From the NCBI RefSeq assembly GCF_004053875.1, contig NZ_SBIP01000002.1, forward strand, positions 620,001-684,000: 64,000 bases of DNA, given 5' to 3'. The notes under the pieces were generated by a model. The model did not search any database. It saw only the letters and a program-made list of their open reading frames with translations, and was not told where the DNA came from. Made by a program: the position numbers and the translations under genes. This document shows positions 36,289 through 45,487 of this stretch, piece by piece (position 1 is the stretch's first letter; each line of letters opens with the position of its first letter). This stretch comes from Neorhizobium lilium. Lineage in GTDB: Bacteria > Pseudomonadota > Alphaproteobacteria > Rhizobiales > Rhizobiaceae.

Positions 36289-37716
36289 ATGAGCAATAAA
36301 ATCATTCCGGTGATTATGGCAGGCGGCAAGGGCACGCGTCTCTGGCCGCTGTCCCGGGCGTCTGCGCCAAAGCAGTTCATCCAGTTCGTCGGCGACCGGA
36401 CGCTCTTCCAGGCGACACTGTCGCGTGTGTCCGATCCGGAGCTTTACGAACCGGCGATCGTCATCACCAATGAAGACTTCCGCTTCCTGGCCGCCGAGCA
36501 GGCGCGTGAGCTTGGCGCCACGCTGGCTGCCATCCTTCTGGAGCCTGTCGCCCGCAACACGGCACCTGCCGTCGCAGCTGCGGCCGCCTTTGTGGCGAAC
36601 CGTTTCGGCGAAACAGCCATCCTGCAGGTGCTCGCTTCCGATCACGAGATTGTCGCTGGCGAAGACTACACCAGCGCCATCCGGATCGCTCGAGAGACGG
36701 CTGCTGCCGGCAAGCTTGTAACCTTCGGCATCGCCCCGACCGAACCTGCCACCGGCTATGGTTATATCGAAGTGGGCACCGAGCTGAAGACGGGTGCCCA
36801 CGCAGTCAAGCGCTTCGTGGAAAAGCCGGCCTTGGCCCAAGCGGAAGACATGCTTGCCTCTGGCGGCTTTGTCTGGAACTCCGGCATCTTCATGTTCCAG
36901 GCAGGACAGGTATTGGCGGAGCTGAAGAGCTTTGCACCCAAGGCGGCCGAGGCCGCCATTGCCGCCGTGAAGACCGCGCAAGGCGATCTCGACTTCATCC
37001 GCCTGGATGCGGATGCCTTCGCCGCAAGCCCGGACATCTCGGTTGATTATGCGCTGATGGAAAAGACCGCCAATGCGGCGGTCGTCCCCTCCTCCTTCAC
37101 CTGGTCGGACATGGGCAGCTGGGACGCCGTCTGGAAGCTCGGCAAGCGCGATGAGGCTGGCAATGTCATCTCCGGCAATGCCACGATCATGGACACGAAG
37201 AACTCGCTGATCATGTCGCGCCACGGGCATCTGGCCGTTCAGGGACTGGAGGGTGTCGCCGTGGTGGCAAGCGAGGACGCCATCTATGTCGGCCGTCTCG
37301 ACGACAGCCAGAATGTCGGCAAGCTCGTCAAGCATCTCGCTGGCGCCAAGGCAACCTCGGCACTGACTGAAACGCATCCGACTTCCTACCGTCCTTGGGG
37401 GGGCTACACCTCCATCCTCAACGGCGACCGTTTCCAGGTGAAACGCTTGTTCGTGACGCCGGGCAAGAAGCTGTCGCTGCAGAAGCACCATCACCGCGCC
37501 GAGCATTGGATCTGCGTCAAGGGAACAGCCGAAGTGACGATCGGAGACCAGATCAAGACTTTGCGCGAGAACGAATCCGTCTACATCCCCCAGGGCGAGG
37601 TCCATCGCCTCGCCAATCCCGGCAAGATCCTGCTGGAAATGATCGAGGTCCAGACAGGATCCTATCTCGGCGAAGACGACATAATCCGCATCGTCGACGA
37701 ATTCGGCAGGCAGTAG
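36289..37716 (+). CDS. manC: Mannose-1-phosphate guanylyltransferase, second copy (complete)
   Basis: A 475-residue enzyme with an N-terminal nucleotidyltransferase domain (MAGGKGTRLWPLSRAS; FVEKPALAQAE with the FVEKP motif) and, after residue 365, a C-terminal cupin domain (SLQKHHHRAEHWICVKGTAE, VYIPQGEVHRL) of the type II phosphomannose isomerase kind. If both domains are active it covers mannose-6-phosphate formation and GDP-mannose synthesis. GGGAG lies 12 bases before the ATG. Closely related along its length to the truncated copy at the left edge. Confidence 0.95.
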   Translation: MSNKIIPVIMAGGKGTRLWPLSRASAPKQFIQFVGDRTLFQATLSRVSDPELYEPAIVITNEDFRFLAAEQARELGATLAAILLEPVARNTAPAVAAAAAFVANRFGETAILQVLASDHEIVAGEDYTSAIRIARETAAAGKLVTFGIAPTEPATGYGYIEVGTELKTGAHAVKRFVEKPALAQAEDMLASGGFVWNSGIFMFQAGQVLAELKSFAPKAAEAAIAAVKTAQGDLDFIRLDADAFAASPDISVDYALMEKTANAAVVPSSFTWSDMGSWDAVWKLGKRDEAGNVISGNATIMDTKNSLIMSRHGHLAVQGLEGVAVVASEDAIYVGRLDDSQNVGKLVKHLAGAKATSALTETHPTSYRPWGGYTSILNGDRFQVKRLFVTPGKKLSLQKHHHRAEHWICVKGTAEVTIGDQIKTLRENESVYIPQGEVHRLANPGKILLEMIEVQTGSYLGEDDIIRIVDEFGRQ

Positions 37717-37885
37717 AGTCCGTAGCGCCAAACCTTGAGGCGAGACAGCTTAGAGTTGAATTTTGGCTATACAGGCTGCCATTGGGGACTCCGCTTGGCC
37801 GATCACACCAAGGAAGCAAGATGAGACGGCGGACGGAGCGGCTAACGCTCTCCGTCCATTGCACGGCTGGCGAATTAGTATAGCC

Positions 37886-38122
37886 TCATTCGTTCGGCCT
37901 TCCCGGCCTTTCCGTGAGGCTATATTGCCAATTGCCGGTGTAACCGAAACCGGGTGCGGGCAGCTGGTCGCAGAACCAGAAGCCCGTCATGGGTGCAAGC
38001 TGTGGAACGCAATACCAAAAGGCTTCGCCCCCTTCTTCCATAGCCCACCAGCGGGCATGGCGCGGAGCAGCGGCCCAATCCACCGCGGGCGGTACGACCG
38101 CCGATCGTGTGATTGTAGACAT
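37886..38122 (-). CDS. Small Trp-rich hypothetical protein
   Basis: A 78-residue frame with several tryptophans and aromatic residues (HARWWAMEEGGEAFWYCVPQ, FWFCDQ). The ATG at 38122 is preceded by AGAGGTGG at a workable distance, which is the main reason to accept it. It has no signal peptide, no membrane helix and no motif I recognise. It sits alone in a 540-base gap between manC and tRNA-Thr. The rest of that gap shows nothing beyond an imperfect hairpin near 37832-37857. Confidence 0.5.
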   Translation of the reverse strand: MSTITRSAVVPPAVDWAAAPRHARWWAMEEGGEAFWYCVPQLAPMTGFWFCDQLPAPGFGYTGNWQYSLTERPGRPNE

Positions 38123-38258
38123 GCCCCACCTCTAGGCGGGAGCCGCTGAACCACTTCTGAAACGCAAAGTCATATGCTGTTCATGTTGGGGAGGCTGGCT
38201 GTCGGATCGACGGCGCATGTACAGCTTGGGCGTCATGCCAAAAAAACTTCTAAAAGAC

Positions 38259-38334
<76 letters not shown>

Positions 38335-38649
38335 ACTGGCCGTGGGAGTTACCAGATTCTGGCGGGCTGTAAAGGGAAAACTGGTATGGTTCGACACGAG
38401 GTCGTTTCAGCTGAGCGACGCCATGTGACATGGCAAAGGCAGCACCGGCCGCGTGACAAGAGAGCCGCCCGGTGGGTACTGACGCCGGGTGGTGCAATCC
38501 AGTGGCGTCTCTCTCGCAAAGCGCTTGTGTCTCGTGCGGTATTTTCTATATCTGGCAGTAGCGGCCGGCTTTTATCGATCTTAACCCTCGCCCGGTCATC
38601 TGCATTCCTTGCACGCCTATCGGCGGCGGCTCCGTCATAAGGCTCGTTC
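38335..38649. other. Intergenic, no feature seen
   Basis: About 315 bases between tRNA-Thr and nadK. Only overlapping short frames without motifs; no gene, repeat or integrase found. Confidence 0.4.
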
Positions 38650-39423
38650 ATGTCGTCCAGCCCTCCGAAGCTATCCTTCATCGCCTCCAATACGCCGGAC
38701 TCGCAGTCGGCGCTTGAAGAACTGGTCGGGCTTTACGGCAACGTACCCATGGAAGAGGCGGATATGGTCGTTGCGCTTGGCGGCGACGGCTTCATGCTGC
38801 AGACCCTCCACGAAACGATCCACAGCGGCCAACGGGTTTACGGCATGAACTGCGGATCGGTCGGCTTCCTGATGAACGATTATCGTTCGGACAATCTCCA
38901 TGCCCGGGTGACGGCCGCTGTCGAGAACGAGTTTCATCCGCTTCGCATGACAACCGTCAATACCGACGGAACGGAATCGGTAGCGCTGGCGATCAACGAG
39001 GTCTATCTGTTTCGGCAATCCTACCAGGCGGCAAAGCTGCAGGTGGTGATAGACGGCAGGGTCAGGCTGGAAGAACTGATCTGCGATGGCCTCATGATCG
39101 CCACGCCCGCCGGCTCCACCGCTTACAACCTATCCGCCCATGGACCGATCCTGCCACTGGAAGCCCCGCTACTGGCCATGACGCCGGTATCCGCCTTCCG
39201 GCCACGCCGGTGGCGCGGTGCGCTTCTGCCCAACCAGGTCTGCGTCGATCTCACCATTCTGGAACCGGAAAAGCGGCCCGTGAATGCCGTCGCCGACAAT
39301 ACGGAGATCAAGTCTGTGCTGCAGGTGCGCGTCGCGCAGATGCCGGAGCTTCGCGCCCGCATCCTGTCCGATCCAGATCATTCCTGGTCGGACCGCATCC
39401 TGGCCGAACAGTTCAATAACTGA
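38650..39423 (+). CDS. nadK: NAD kinase
   Basis: A 257-residue cytoplasmic enzyme that phosphorylates NAD to NADP. It has the GGDG motif in VALGGDGFMLQTL (residues about 40-52), NCGSVGFLMND, and TPAGSTAYNLSAHGPILPLE, all diagnostic of ATP-NAD kinases. Length matches the alphaproteobacterial form. Monocistronic as far as visible. Confidence 0.96.
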   Translation: MSSSPPKLSFIASNTPDSQSALEELVGLYGNVPMEEADMVVALGGDGFMLQTLHETIHSGQRVYGMNCGSVGFLMNDYRSDNLHARVTAAVENEFHPLRMTTVNTDGTESVALAINEVYLFRQSYQAAKLQVVIDGRVRLEELICDGLMIATPAGSTAYNLSAHGPILPLEAPLLAMTPVSAFRPRRWRGALLPNQVCVDLTILEPEKRPVNAVADNTEIKSVLQVRVAQMPELRARILSDPDHSWSDRILAEQFNN

Positions 39424-39447
39424 GCATTCCGGGGGCAGCCCGCAGTT

Positions 39448-40104
39448 TCAGGACCTGCGCCTGAAGGCCCGCAGGAATGTACTGGTTCCATCCGCGGCCA
39501 TCCGGTCGATTTCCGAATCCGGCGTTAGGCGTCCGACCTGGAGATCGATGCGCAAGTCTGTCGCCAGCAGCGCCATATACTGGCGGGCCGCGAGTGCCGG
39601 ATCGTCGATATCGAGATAGCCCGCATGGGCGAGCTGCGCCAGCCTCGCTGCAATCGCCGGGTACTTCCTGCCGGGCCCGTATTCCTTCCATGTCTGGAAA
39701 AGCTCCGGAAAGCGTGCGCCTTCGGTTTCCACCAGCTTTCTCAGCCAGCGGCCGTTCGGATCGCAAACGGCTTTGCGCAGGAGTTGCGCCGAGAACTCCG
39801 TAAGTTCCTTGTCCAGGTCTTCCGGAGCGACGGGAAAATTGTCCAGGACACGAAAGAAGCCGGAGGTGGACCGGTCGGTTATCTCCGCAACGACCACCTT
39901 GAAGAGGTTATCCTTGTCACCCAGCTGATTGTAGACCGTCTGCCGCGACACCCCCGCCCGGGAGGCGATGGCGTCGATACTTGCGCCGGCAAATCCCTCT
40001 TCGGCAAAAACATCCGCCGCCGCCGACAGAATTGCCTGCCGCTTGCTCTGGGCGGGAGAGCTGGCTTCAAGGTCCGGATTGGCAGCGGCAGACGAAGTTT
40101 TCAT
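39448..40104 (-). CDS. TetR-family regulator, divergent from a drug transporter
   Basis: A 218-residue repressor. Residues about 22-68 carry the helix-turn-helix (ILSAAADVFAEEGFAGASID, then VSRQTVYNQLGDKDNLF), followed by a helical ligand domain of AcrR style. The ATG at 40104 lies only seven bases after a -10-like TATGGT (40116-40111), so a leaderless message is possible. The operator TGGACA-ATTG-TGTCCA is next to it, implying control of the neighbouring MFS transporter and itself. Ligand unknown. Confidence 0.9.
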   Translation of the reverse strand: MKTSSAAANPDLEASSPAQSKRQAILSAAADVFAEEGFAGASIDAIASRAGVSRQTVYNQLGDKDNLFKVVVAEITDRSTSGFFRVLDNFPVAPEDLDKELTEFSAQLLRKAVCDPNGRWLRKLVETEGARFPELFQTWKEYGPGRKYPAIAARLAQLAHAGYLDIDDPALAARQYMALLATDLRIDLQVGRLTPDSEIDRMAADGTSTFLRAFRRRS

Positions 40105-40123
40105 GACATGACCATAGCGGGGC

Positions 40124-40152
40124 TTGACGGATTGGACAATTGTGTCCAGAAT
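40124..40152 (+). promoter_or_regulatory. Promoter with embedded TetR operator for the MFS gene
   Basis: TTGACG at 40124-40129 and CAGAAT at 40147-40152 are 17 bases apart. A perfect inverted repeat, TGGACA-ATTG-TGTCCA (40133-40148), fills the spacer, so a bound repressor would block polymerase. A weaker reverse promoter (TTGTCC / TATGGT, 17-base spacer) faces the TetR gene. Confidence 0.65.
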
Positions 40153-40193
40153 ATTTTACATTACAGTCTCATGAGATCATAGAGGCTGTAACA

Positions 40194-41465
40194 ATGTCAC
40201 TATCCCATAATCGTCCTACACCTCAATCTCTCTGCAGATGTGGTGACGGGAAAGGCTTTTCCAAAATGCAAAGCAAAGCTTCCTCGCATGCCCTGACGCT
40301 TGGGGTGCTCTCGGCGATTGGGCTGTTCGCGCTCGATATGTATCTGCCGGCATTGCCCACGATCAGCGCCGACCTCAAGGCCGACAGCCACGCCGTTCAG
40401 GCCAGTCTCATCTCGTTTTTCGCCGCCATGGCCGTCTCGCAGATTGTGTACGGTCCACTGTCCGACATGTTCGGGCGAAAACGGCCGCTCTACATCGGCC
40501 TCATGCTTTACGCAATCGGAGCGATCGGCTGCGCCCTCGCTCCGTCCATCGAATGGCTGATCGGCTTCAGGTTCCTTCAGGGCATGGGCGCTTGCGCGGG
40601 CGTCGTCATATCGCGGGCGATCGTCCGTGACCTTCACACCGGTCCGGCTGCCGCCCAACTGATGTCGCGGCTCATGCTGGTCTTCAGCATCTCACCCATC
40701 CTTGCTCCCCTTGCCGGCAGCATCGTCACCGTCTTCGGCGACTGGCGGCTGATCTTTTGGGTCATGGTCGCAGCCAGCCTCGTGGGCTTCGCCGTCACCT
40801 TCTACCGGCTGGAAGAAACCCGCCTGCCCGCCGCCCGCAGTGAAAGCAGTGTCCGAAGCGCATTCCGCGCCTATGGCAGCCTGCTGGCTGACCCCTATTA
40901 CATCGGCCTGGTGCTGATCGCTTCCTTCGGCATGGCCAGCTACATGATCTATGTCGCGAACTCCGCTTTCGTTTTGATCGAGCATTACGGGTTGTCGCCA
41001 TCATTCTACAGCGTCGTCTTCTCCATCAATGCCGTCGGCTTCATCGGCATGTCCCAGATGAACGGGTGGCTTGCCAGAAGGATTGGACTTCGCAAGGTCA
41101 TCCGCAGCGCGGTGCTTGGATATTCCGCAATGATGGTCTCGCTGGCGGTGGTGACATCCTTCGGGATCGAACGCCTGGATGTGATGGCGGCCTTCCTGTT
41201 CGGCGGCTATGCCTTCCTCGGCATGATCATCCCGACGGCTGCAGTCCTGGCGCTTGAACAGCACGGTCGGATTGCAGGAACCGCCTCGGCAATGATGGGA
41301 ACGATCCAGTTCGTCACTTCCGCGACCGTTATCGGCATAGGAGGGCTCTTCGTCGATGGCACCTCCCGCCCCATGGTGACGATCATCGCCGCCTGTTCGG
41401 TCGTCGTCTTCCTGCTATCCCTGGTCGTGCTGCGCAGCCGCGCGGCTGCCTCTGTTACACAGTAG
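40194..41465 (+). CDS. Bcr/CflA-family MFS drug transporter
   Basis: An inner-membrane drug/proton antiporter of 12 predicted helices, about 423 residues. The first helix region reads LGVLSAIGLFALDMYLPALP, with the conserved D-x-Y-L-P-A-L-P of the Bcr/CflA group, and the loop 2-3 motif is SDMFGRKRPLYIGL. The ATG at 40194 has AGAGG eight bases upstream and lies downstream of the predicted promoter; an ATG at 40266 nearer the first helix is the alternative, and the frame start at 40140 would fall inside the promoter. Regulated by the divergent TetR protein. Substrate unknown. Confidence 0.92.
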   Translation: MSLSHNRPTPQSLCRCGDGKGFSKMQSKASSHALTLGVLSAIGLFALDMYLPALPTISADLKADSHAVQASLISFFAAMAVSQIVYGPLSDMFGRKRPLYIGLMLYAIGAIGCALAPSIEWLIGFRFLQGMGACAGVVISRAIVRDLHTGPAAAQLMSRLMLVFSISPILAPLAGSIVTVFGDWRLIFWVMVAASLVGFAVTFYRLEETRLPAARSESSVRSAFRAYGSLLADPYYIGLVLIASFGMASYMIYVANSAFVLIEHYGLSPSFYSVVFSINAVGFIGMSQMNGWLARRIGLRKVIRSAVLGYSAMMVSLAVVTSFGIERLDVMAAFLFGGYAFLGMIIPTAAVLALEQHGRIAGTASAMMGTIQFVTSATVIGIGGLFVDGTSRPMVTIIAACSVVVFLLSLVVLRSRAAASVTQ

Positions 41466-41483
41466 AGATATTCTCGTACGAAC

Positions 41484-41518
41484 GAAAACGGCCGGATCAT
41501 GAGGATCCGGCCGTTTTC
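41484..41518. terminator. Bidirectional intrinsic terminator
   Basis: A perfect 15-base inverted repeat (arms 41484-41498 and 41504-41518, loop ATGAG) with an A-run at one end and a T-run at the other. It sits between the convergent MFS and prfB genes and can end both transcripts. Confidence 0.92.
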
Positions 41519-41539
41519 AAACTTACCATTGAGTCGCCG

Positions 41540-42671
41540 TTATTCGGCGTCAGCTACGTCCAAGTCGGGCTTGCCGCTGATGCGGTGCGCCAGTGCTGCT
41601 TCCATGAATGGGTTGAGATCGCCGTCGAGCACGTCGTCCGGAGCGGTGCTCACAACGCCCGTGCGTAGATCCTTGACCTGCTGGTAGGGCTGCAGCACGT
41701 AGGAACGGATCTGGTGACCCCAGCCGATCTCGGATTTCGAGGCCGCTTCGGCATTGGCGGCATCCTCGCGCTTCTTCAGTTCGGCTTCGTACAAGCGGGC
41801 ACGCAGCATTTCCCACGCCGTTGCCCGGTTCTTGTGCTGCGAGCGTTCCTGCTGGCACGCCACGACGATCCCCGAAGGCATATGGGTAATGCGCACGGCA
41901 GAGTCCGTCGTGTTGACGTGCTGGCCGCCGGCGCCAGAGGAGCGATAGGTATCGATACGGCAATCGCTCTCGTTGATATCGATCTGGATGGAATCATCGA
42001 CGACCGGATAAACCCAGATCGACGAGAACGAGGTATGGCGCCGGGCATTGCTGTCATAGGGCGAAATGCGCACCAGCCGGTGCACGCCTGATTCGGTCTT
42101 CAGCCAGCCATAGGCATTGTGCCCCTTGACCAGCAGCGTCGCCGACTTGATGCCTGCTTCTTCGCCGTCATGCACTTCGAGAAGCTCGACCTTGAAGCGC
42201 TGGCGTTCGGCCCAGCGGGTATACATGCGCAGAAGCATGTTGGCCCAGTCCTGGCTTTCCGTGCCGCCGGCACCCGAATGGACTTCGACATAGGTGTCGT
42301 TGCTGTCGGCTTCGCCCGAGAGCATGGCCTCGACCTGCCGGCGCGATGCCTCGTTGCGCAGCGCCTTCAAAGCTTCTTCGGCTTCCGCGACGATGCCCGC
42401 ATCGCCCTCTTCCTCGCCGAGCGCGATCATCTCGATATTGTCTTCGACCTGCTGTTCAAGCTTGCGCACGCCGCTGATGGAATCGTCGAGATTCTGACGC
42501 TCGCGCATCAGCTTCTGCGCTTCAGTGGCATCGTTCCAAAGGTTCGGGTCTTCGGACTTGTTGTTCAGCCAGTCCAGCCGTCTTACCGCCTGGTCCCAGT
42601 CAAAGATGCCTCCTCAGCAGGCTTATGGCCTGCTTGATTTCATCGACTACGTTGATCATTTCCGCACGCAT
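41540..42671 (-). CDS. prfB: Peptide chain release factor 2, with programmed +1 frameshift
   Basis: Releases finished proteins at UGA and UAA codons. The ATG at 42671 opens 23 codons ending in CTT-TGA (TGA at 42602-42600). A +1 shift at CTT continues with GAC TGG GAC at 42601 and gives a 376-residue protein in total. The shift signal is textbook: AGGAGG (42614-42609), three bases, then CTT TGA C. Later come GSHAGG-like SGAGGQHVN (the GGQ motif) and the stop-recognition segment [14 protein letters not shown], where SPY stands in place of the usual SPF. The shift allows RF2 levels to control its own synthesis. Confidence 0.95.
42600..42614 (-). promoter_or_regulatory. RF2 programmed frameshift signal
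   Basis: AGGAGG, then CAT, then the slippery CTT followed by the in-frame stop TGA and a C. The internal Shine-Dalgarno with a three-base spacer and the poor UGA-C stop context are the elements known to drive +1 shifting in bacterial prfB. Confidence 0.95.
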
Positions 42672-42765
42672 GGCGCTTCGTCTTCTCTCATTACAGAAGT
42701 TGAGGTTGCCGCCGACATAGTTGCGCCGACAACGGTTGTAAAGACCTGCGGGTGAGGCTCGGAGT

Positions 42766-45231
42766 TCAGAATAGGCCGGCGGCGCCCGAGGTCACGGCCT
42801 GCTGCGCCTGCGGCGAGGATTCCAGGATCTGGTCCTGGCTCATATTCTCGCCTTCACCGATCACGTGGAAGGAATCGGCCGGGCCTGTACCAGGCTTGAA
42901 GGCTTCGACGATCGTGTCCGGCTCGCCTTCCATTGCCGCCATGCCGGTCTTGCGGTTGACGGCGATAAGCTGCATGCCTTCTGGCACATGGAACCGCTCG
43001 GCCGGCATCAGCTTGGCGGCGTCGGCCAGAAACTGACCGAAAATCGGAGCCGAGAGACCGCCGCCCGTGCTGCCGCGGCCAAGCGGCGCCGGCGTGTCGA
43101 AGCCAAGGTAAAGTCCCGCCACCAGATTGGGGGTAAAGCCGACGAACCATGCGTCCTTTTCATCATTGGTCGTACCGGTCTTGCCGGCTACGTCCCGGTC
43201 CTTGACGGGGATCTTGCCGGCCGCGGTTCCCCGCGTCACCACACCCTGCATCATGGACGTGATCTGGTAGGAGGTCATCGGGTCCAGAACCTGTTCCCGG
43301 TTATCCGCCAGGACGGGCTCTTCCTGGTTCGCCCAGTCATTGGCATTGCAGCCGTCGCAGGTGCGTTCCTCGTGGCGGAAAATCGTCTTGCCGTAGCGGT
43401 CCTGGATACGGTCGATGACGGTCGGCTTGATCTGCTTGCCGCCATTGGCGATCACGGCATAGGCCGAGACCATGCGCATGACCGTCGTCTCGCCGGAGCC
43501 GAGCGACATGGCCAGTACCGGCAGCATCTTGTCGTAGATGCCGAAGCGCTCGGCATATTCCGCCACCAGTTCCATGCCCATGTCCTGGGCCAGACGGACG
43601 GTCATCTGGTTGCGCGAATGTTCGATACCGAAACGAAGCGTCGATGGGCCGTTGCTGCCCTCTTCCCCGTAATTGTCCGGGCTCCAGACCTTGCCGCCGG
43701 AGACGACCTCGATCGGCGCGTCCAGGATCACCGATGCAGGCGTATAGCCGTTGTCGAGAGCAGCCGCGTAGACGAAGGGCTTGAACGACGAGCCCGGCTG
43801 GCGCATGGCCTGCGTGGCACGGTTGAATTCCGATTGCGCGTAGGAAAATCCGCCGACCATGGCAAGCACGCGTCCAGTGTTCGGATCCATCGCAACGAAA
43901 CCGCCCTGAACCTTCGGCGGCTGCCGCAGGCGGTAGGTCCTGCCATCACCCGGCAGCGGCTCGACATAGACGACGTCCCCGCGCTTCAACACGCCGTCCG
44001 GCGATCTTGCCGTCTTGCGGTCTCCGCTGGCGTCCCGATAGGCCCATTTCATGTCGTCCGCGGCGATCGTCCCGGTTTCGCGGGCGGCTTCTACTTTGCC
44101 GGCACCGTCAGTTCCAGGCCGCAGGCCGATTTCGACCGATTTCGCCGAGGTGCTCAGCACCACTGCAAGCTTCCACTCGGGCACGTCGCGCAGATCGACG
44201 AACTTGCCTTCGCCGATCGCCTTGACGAGGGCCGGTCCCCAATCCGACGAAATATCGATGGAGGCCATAGGACCACGATAGCCGCGGCGCTCGTCATATT
44301 CCACGAGGCCATTCTGAAGCGCCCTGCGCGCCATGATCTGCAATTGCGGGTCCAGCGACGTGCGCACAGACAACCCGCCCTCGTAGAGGGATTTGTCGCC
44401 ATAGCGCTCGATCAACTGCCGGCGAACTTCTTCCGCGAAGAAATCGGAGGCGAATACCTGGCCGCCACTGCGGCGCTGCTTGACGCCGAGAGGTTGTTTC
44501 TTGGCGTCGTCGGCATCGCTTTGGGTGATGTAGCCATTCTCGGCCATGCGATCGATCACCCAGTTACGGCGCTCGAGCGCAGCCTCCGGGTGGCGATAGG
44601 GATTGTAGTTCGCCGGGCCCTTGGGAAGCGAGGCGAGATAAGCGGCCTCCGACGTCGTCAATTCGGTCACGGACTTGTCGAAATAGGTAAGTGCAGCGCC
44701 GGCAATGCCATAGGCGTTGAGCCCGAAGAAGATCTCGTTGAGGTAGAGTTCGAGGATCTTGTCCTTCGAATAGGCCTGCTCGATGCGGAAGGACAGAATG
44801 GCTTCCTTGACCTTGCGCTCGAAGGACCTCTCATTGGTGAGAAGAAAGTTCTTCGCGACCTGCTGGGTGATCGTGGAGCCACCCTGCATGGGGCCACCTG
44901 TTGCCAGCAGCATCACGGCACGGCCGAGACCGGAAATGTCGACGCCCGGGTGATTGTAGAAATTCTTGTCTTCGGCCGAGAGAAAGGCGGCCTTGACACG
45001 ATCCGGGATCGCCTGGATCGGCAGGAACAGGCGGCGTTCGCGCGCATATTCCGACATCAACGCCCCATTGCCTGCATGCACGCGCGTCGCGACAGGCGGC
45101 TCATACGATGCAAGAACTTCGTAATCGGGAAGCCCCTTGATCATGACACTCAGATAAATGGCGGCGGCCGCTGCGACGCCCAGAAACAGGACGCAGGCCA
45201 TTCCAAAGAAATATCCAATCAGTCTGATCAT
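42766..45231 (-). CDS. mrcA: Penicillin-binding protein 1A (bifunctional)
   Basis: An 821-residue class A PBP that polymerises and crosslinks peptidoglycan at the inner membrane's outer face. A signal-anchor helix (MIRLIGYFFGMACVLFLGVA) is followed by the GT51 domain (SAEDKNFYNHPGVDISG; QGGSTITQQVAKNFLL), an OB-like insert, and the transpeptidase domain with S-x-x-K in QPGSSFKPFVYA, the S-R-N motif in EHSRNQM and AGKTGTTND. ATG 45231 is preferred to a TTG at 45267. amiC lies upstream on the same strand, so the two wall enzymes may be co-transcribed. Confidence 0.95.
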   Translation of the reverse strand: MIRLIGYFFGMACVLFLGVAAAAAIYLSVMIKGLPDYEVLASYEPPVATRVHAGNGALMSEYARERRLFLPIQAIPDRVKAAFLSAEDKNFYNHPGVDISGLGRAVMLLATGGPMQGGSTITQQVAKNFLLTNERSFERKVKEAILSFRIEQAYSKDKILELYLNEIFFGLNAYGIAGAALTYFDKSVTELTTSEAAYLASLPKGPANYNPYRHPEAALERRNWVIDRMAENGYITQSDADDAKKQPLGVKQRRSGGQVFASDFFAEEVRRQLIERYGDKSLYEGGLSVRTSLDPQLQIMARRALQNGLVEYDERRGYRGPMASIDISSDWGPALVKAIGEGKFVDLRDVPEWKLAVVLSTSAKSVEIGLRPGTDGAGKVEAARETGTIAADDMKWAYRDASGDRKTARSPDGVLKRGDVVYVEPLPGDGRTYRLRQPPKVQGGFVAMDPNTGRVLAMVGGFSYAQSEFNRATQAMRQPGSSFKPFVYAAALDNGYTPASVILDAPIEVVSGGKVWSPDNYGEEGSNGPSTLRFGIEHSRNQMTVRLAQDMGMELVAEYAERFGIYDKMLPVLAMSLGSGETTVMRMVSAYAVIANGGKQIKPTVIDRIQDRYGKTIFRHEERTCDGCNANDWANQEEPVLADNREQVLDPMTSYQITSMMQGVVTRGTAAGKIPVKDRDVAGKTGTTNDEKDAWFVGFTPNLVAGLYLGFDTPAPLGRGSTGGGLSAPIFGQFLADAAKLMPAERFHVPEGMQLIAVNRKTGMAAMEGEPDTIVEAFKPGTGPADSFHVIGEGENMSQDQILESSPQAQQAVTSGAAGLF

Positions 45232-45487
45232 GTCGGAACTACCGTCCAGCTTTCCATCGGTGCGCAAAGCACACTATCGCACAGTTTCAGGCGTTTTGCA
45301 TGGTGATGACGCCAGCGCAAGACATGACGAGGATCGACCCCTTGTTATTGTTCGCGCTTGATCCTTAGGGAATAACCGTTTGAATGTGAGTAAAATAGGG
45401 CTCTGCCCCGGTAATTCCCGCAAGCATGCGGCGTCGCAGACGAAGTCGGTTACTTGTGACCGATGAGCCACGGCAACCGAACCTCTG

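Noticed and set aside
36247..37731. 494-codon open frame on the minus strand opposite manC
   Set aside because: Shadow of the intact mannose-1-phosphate guanylyltransferase; composition explained by codon bias.
37832..37857. Hairpin after manC as an intrinsic terminator
   Set aside because: The stem has a bulge and no T-run follows it.
42865..45306. 813-codon open frame on the plus strand opposite PBP1A
   Set aside because: Complementary-strand shadow of a high-GC gene; no start site or family features, while the minus strand has every PBP1A motif.
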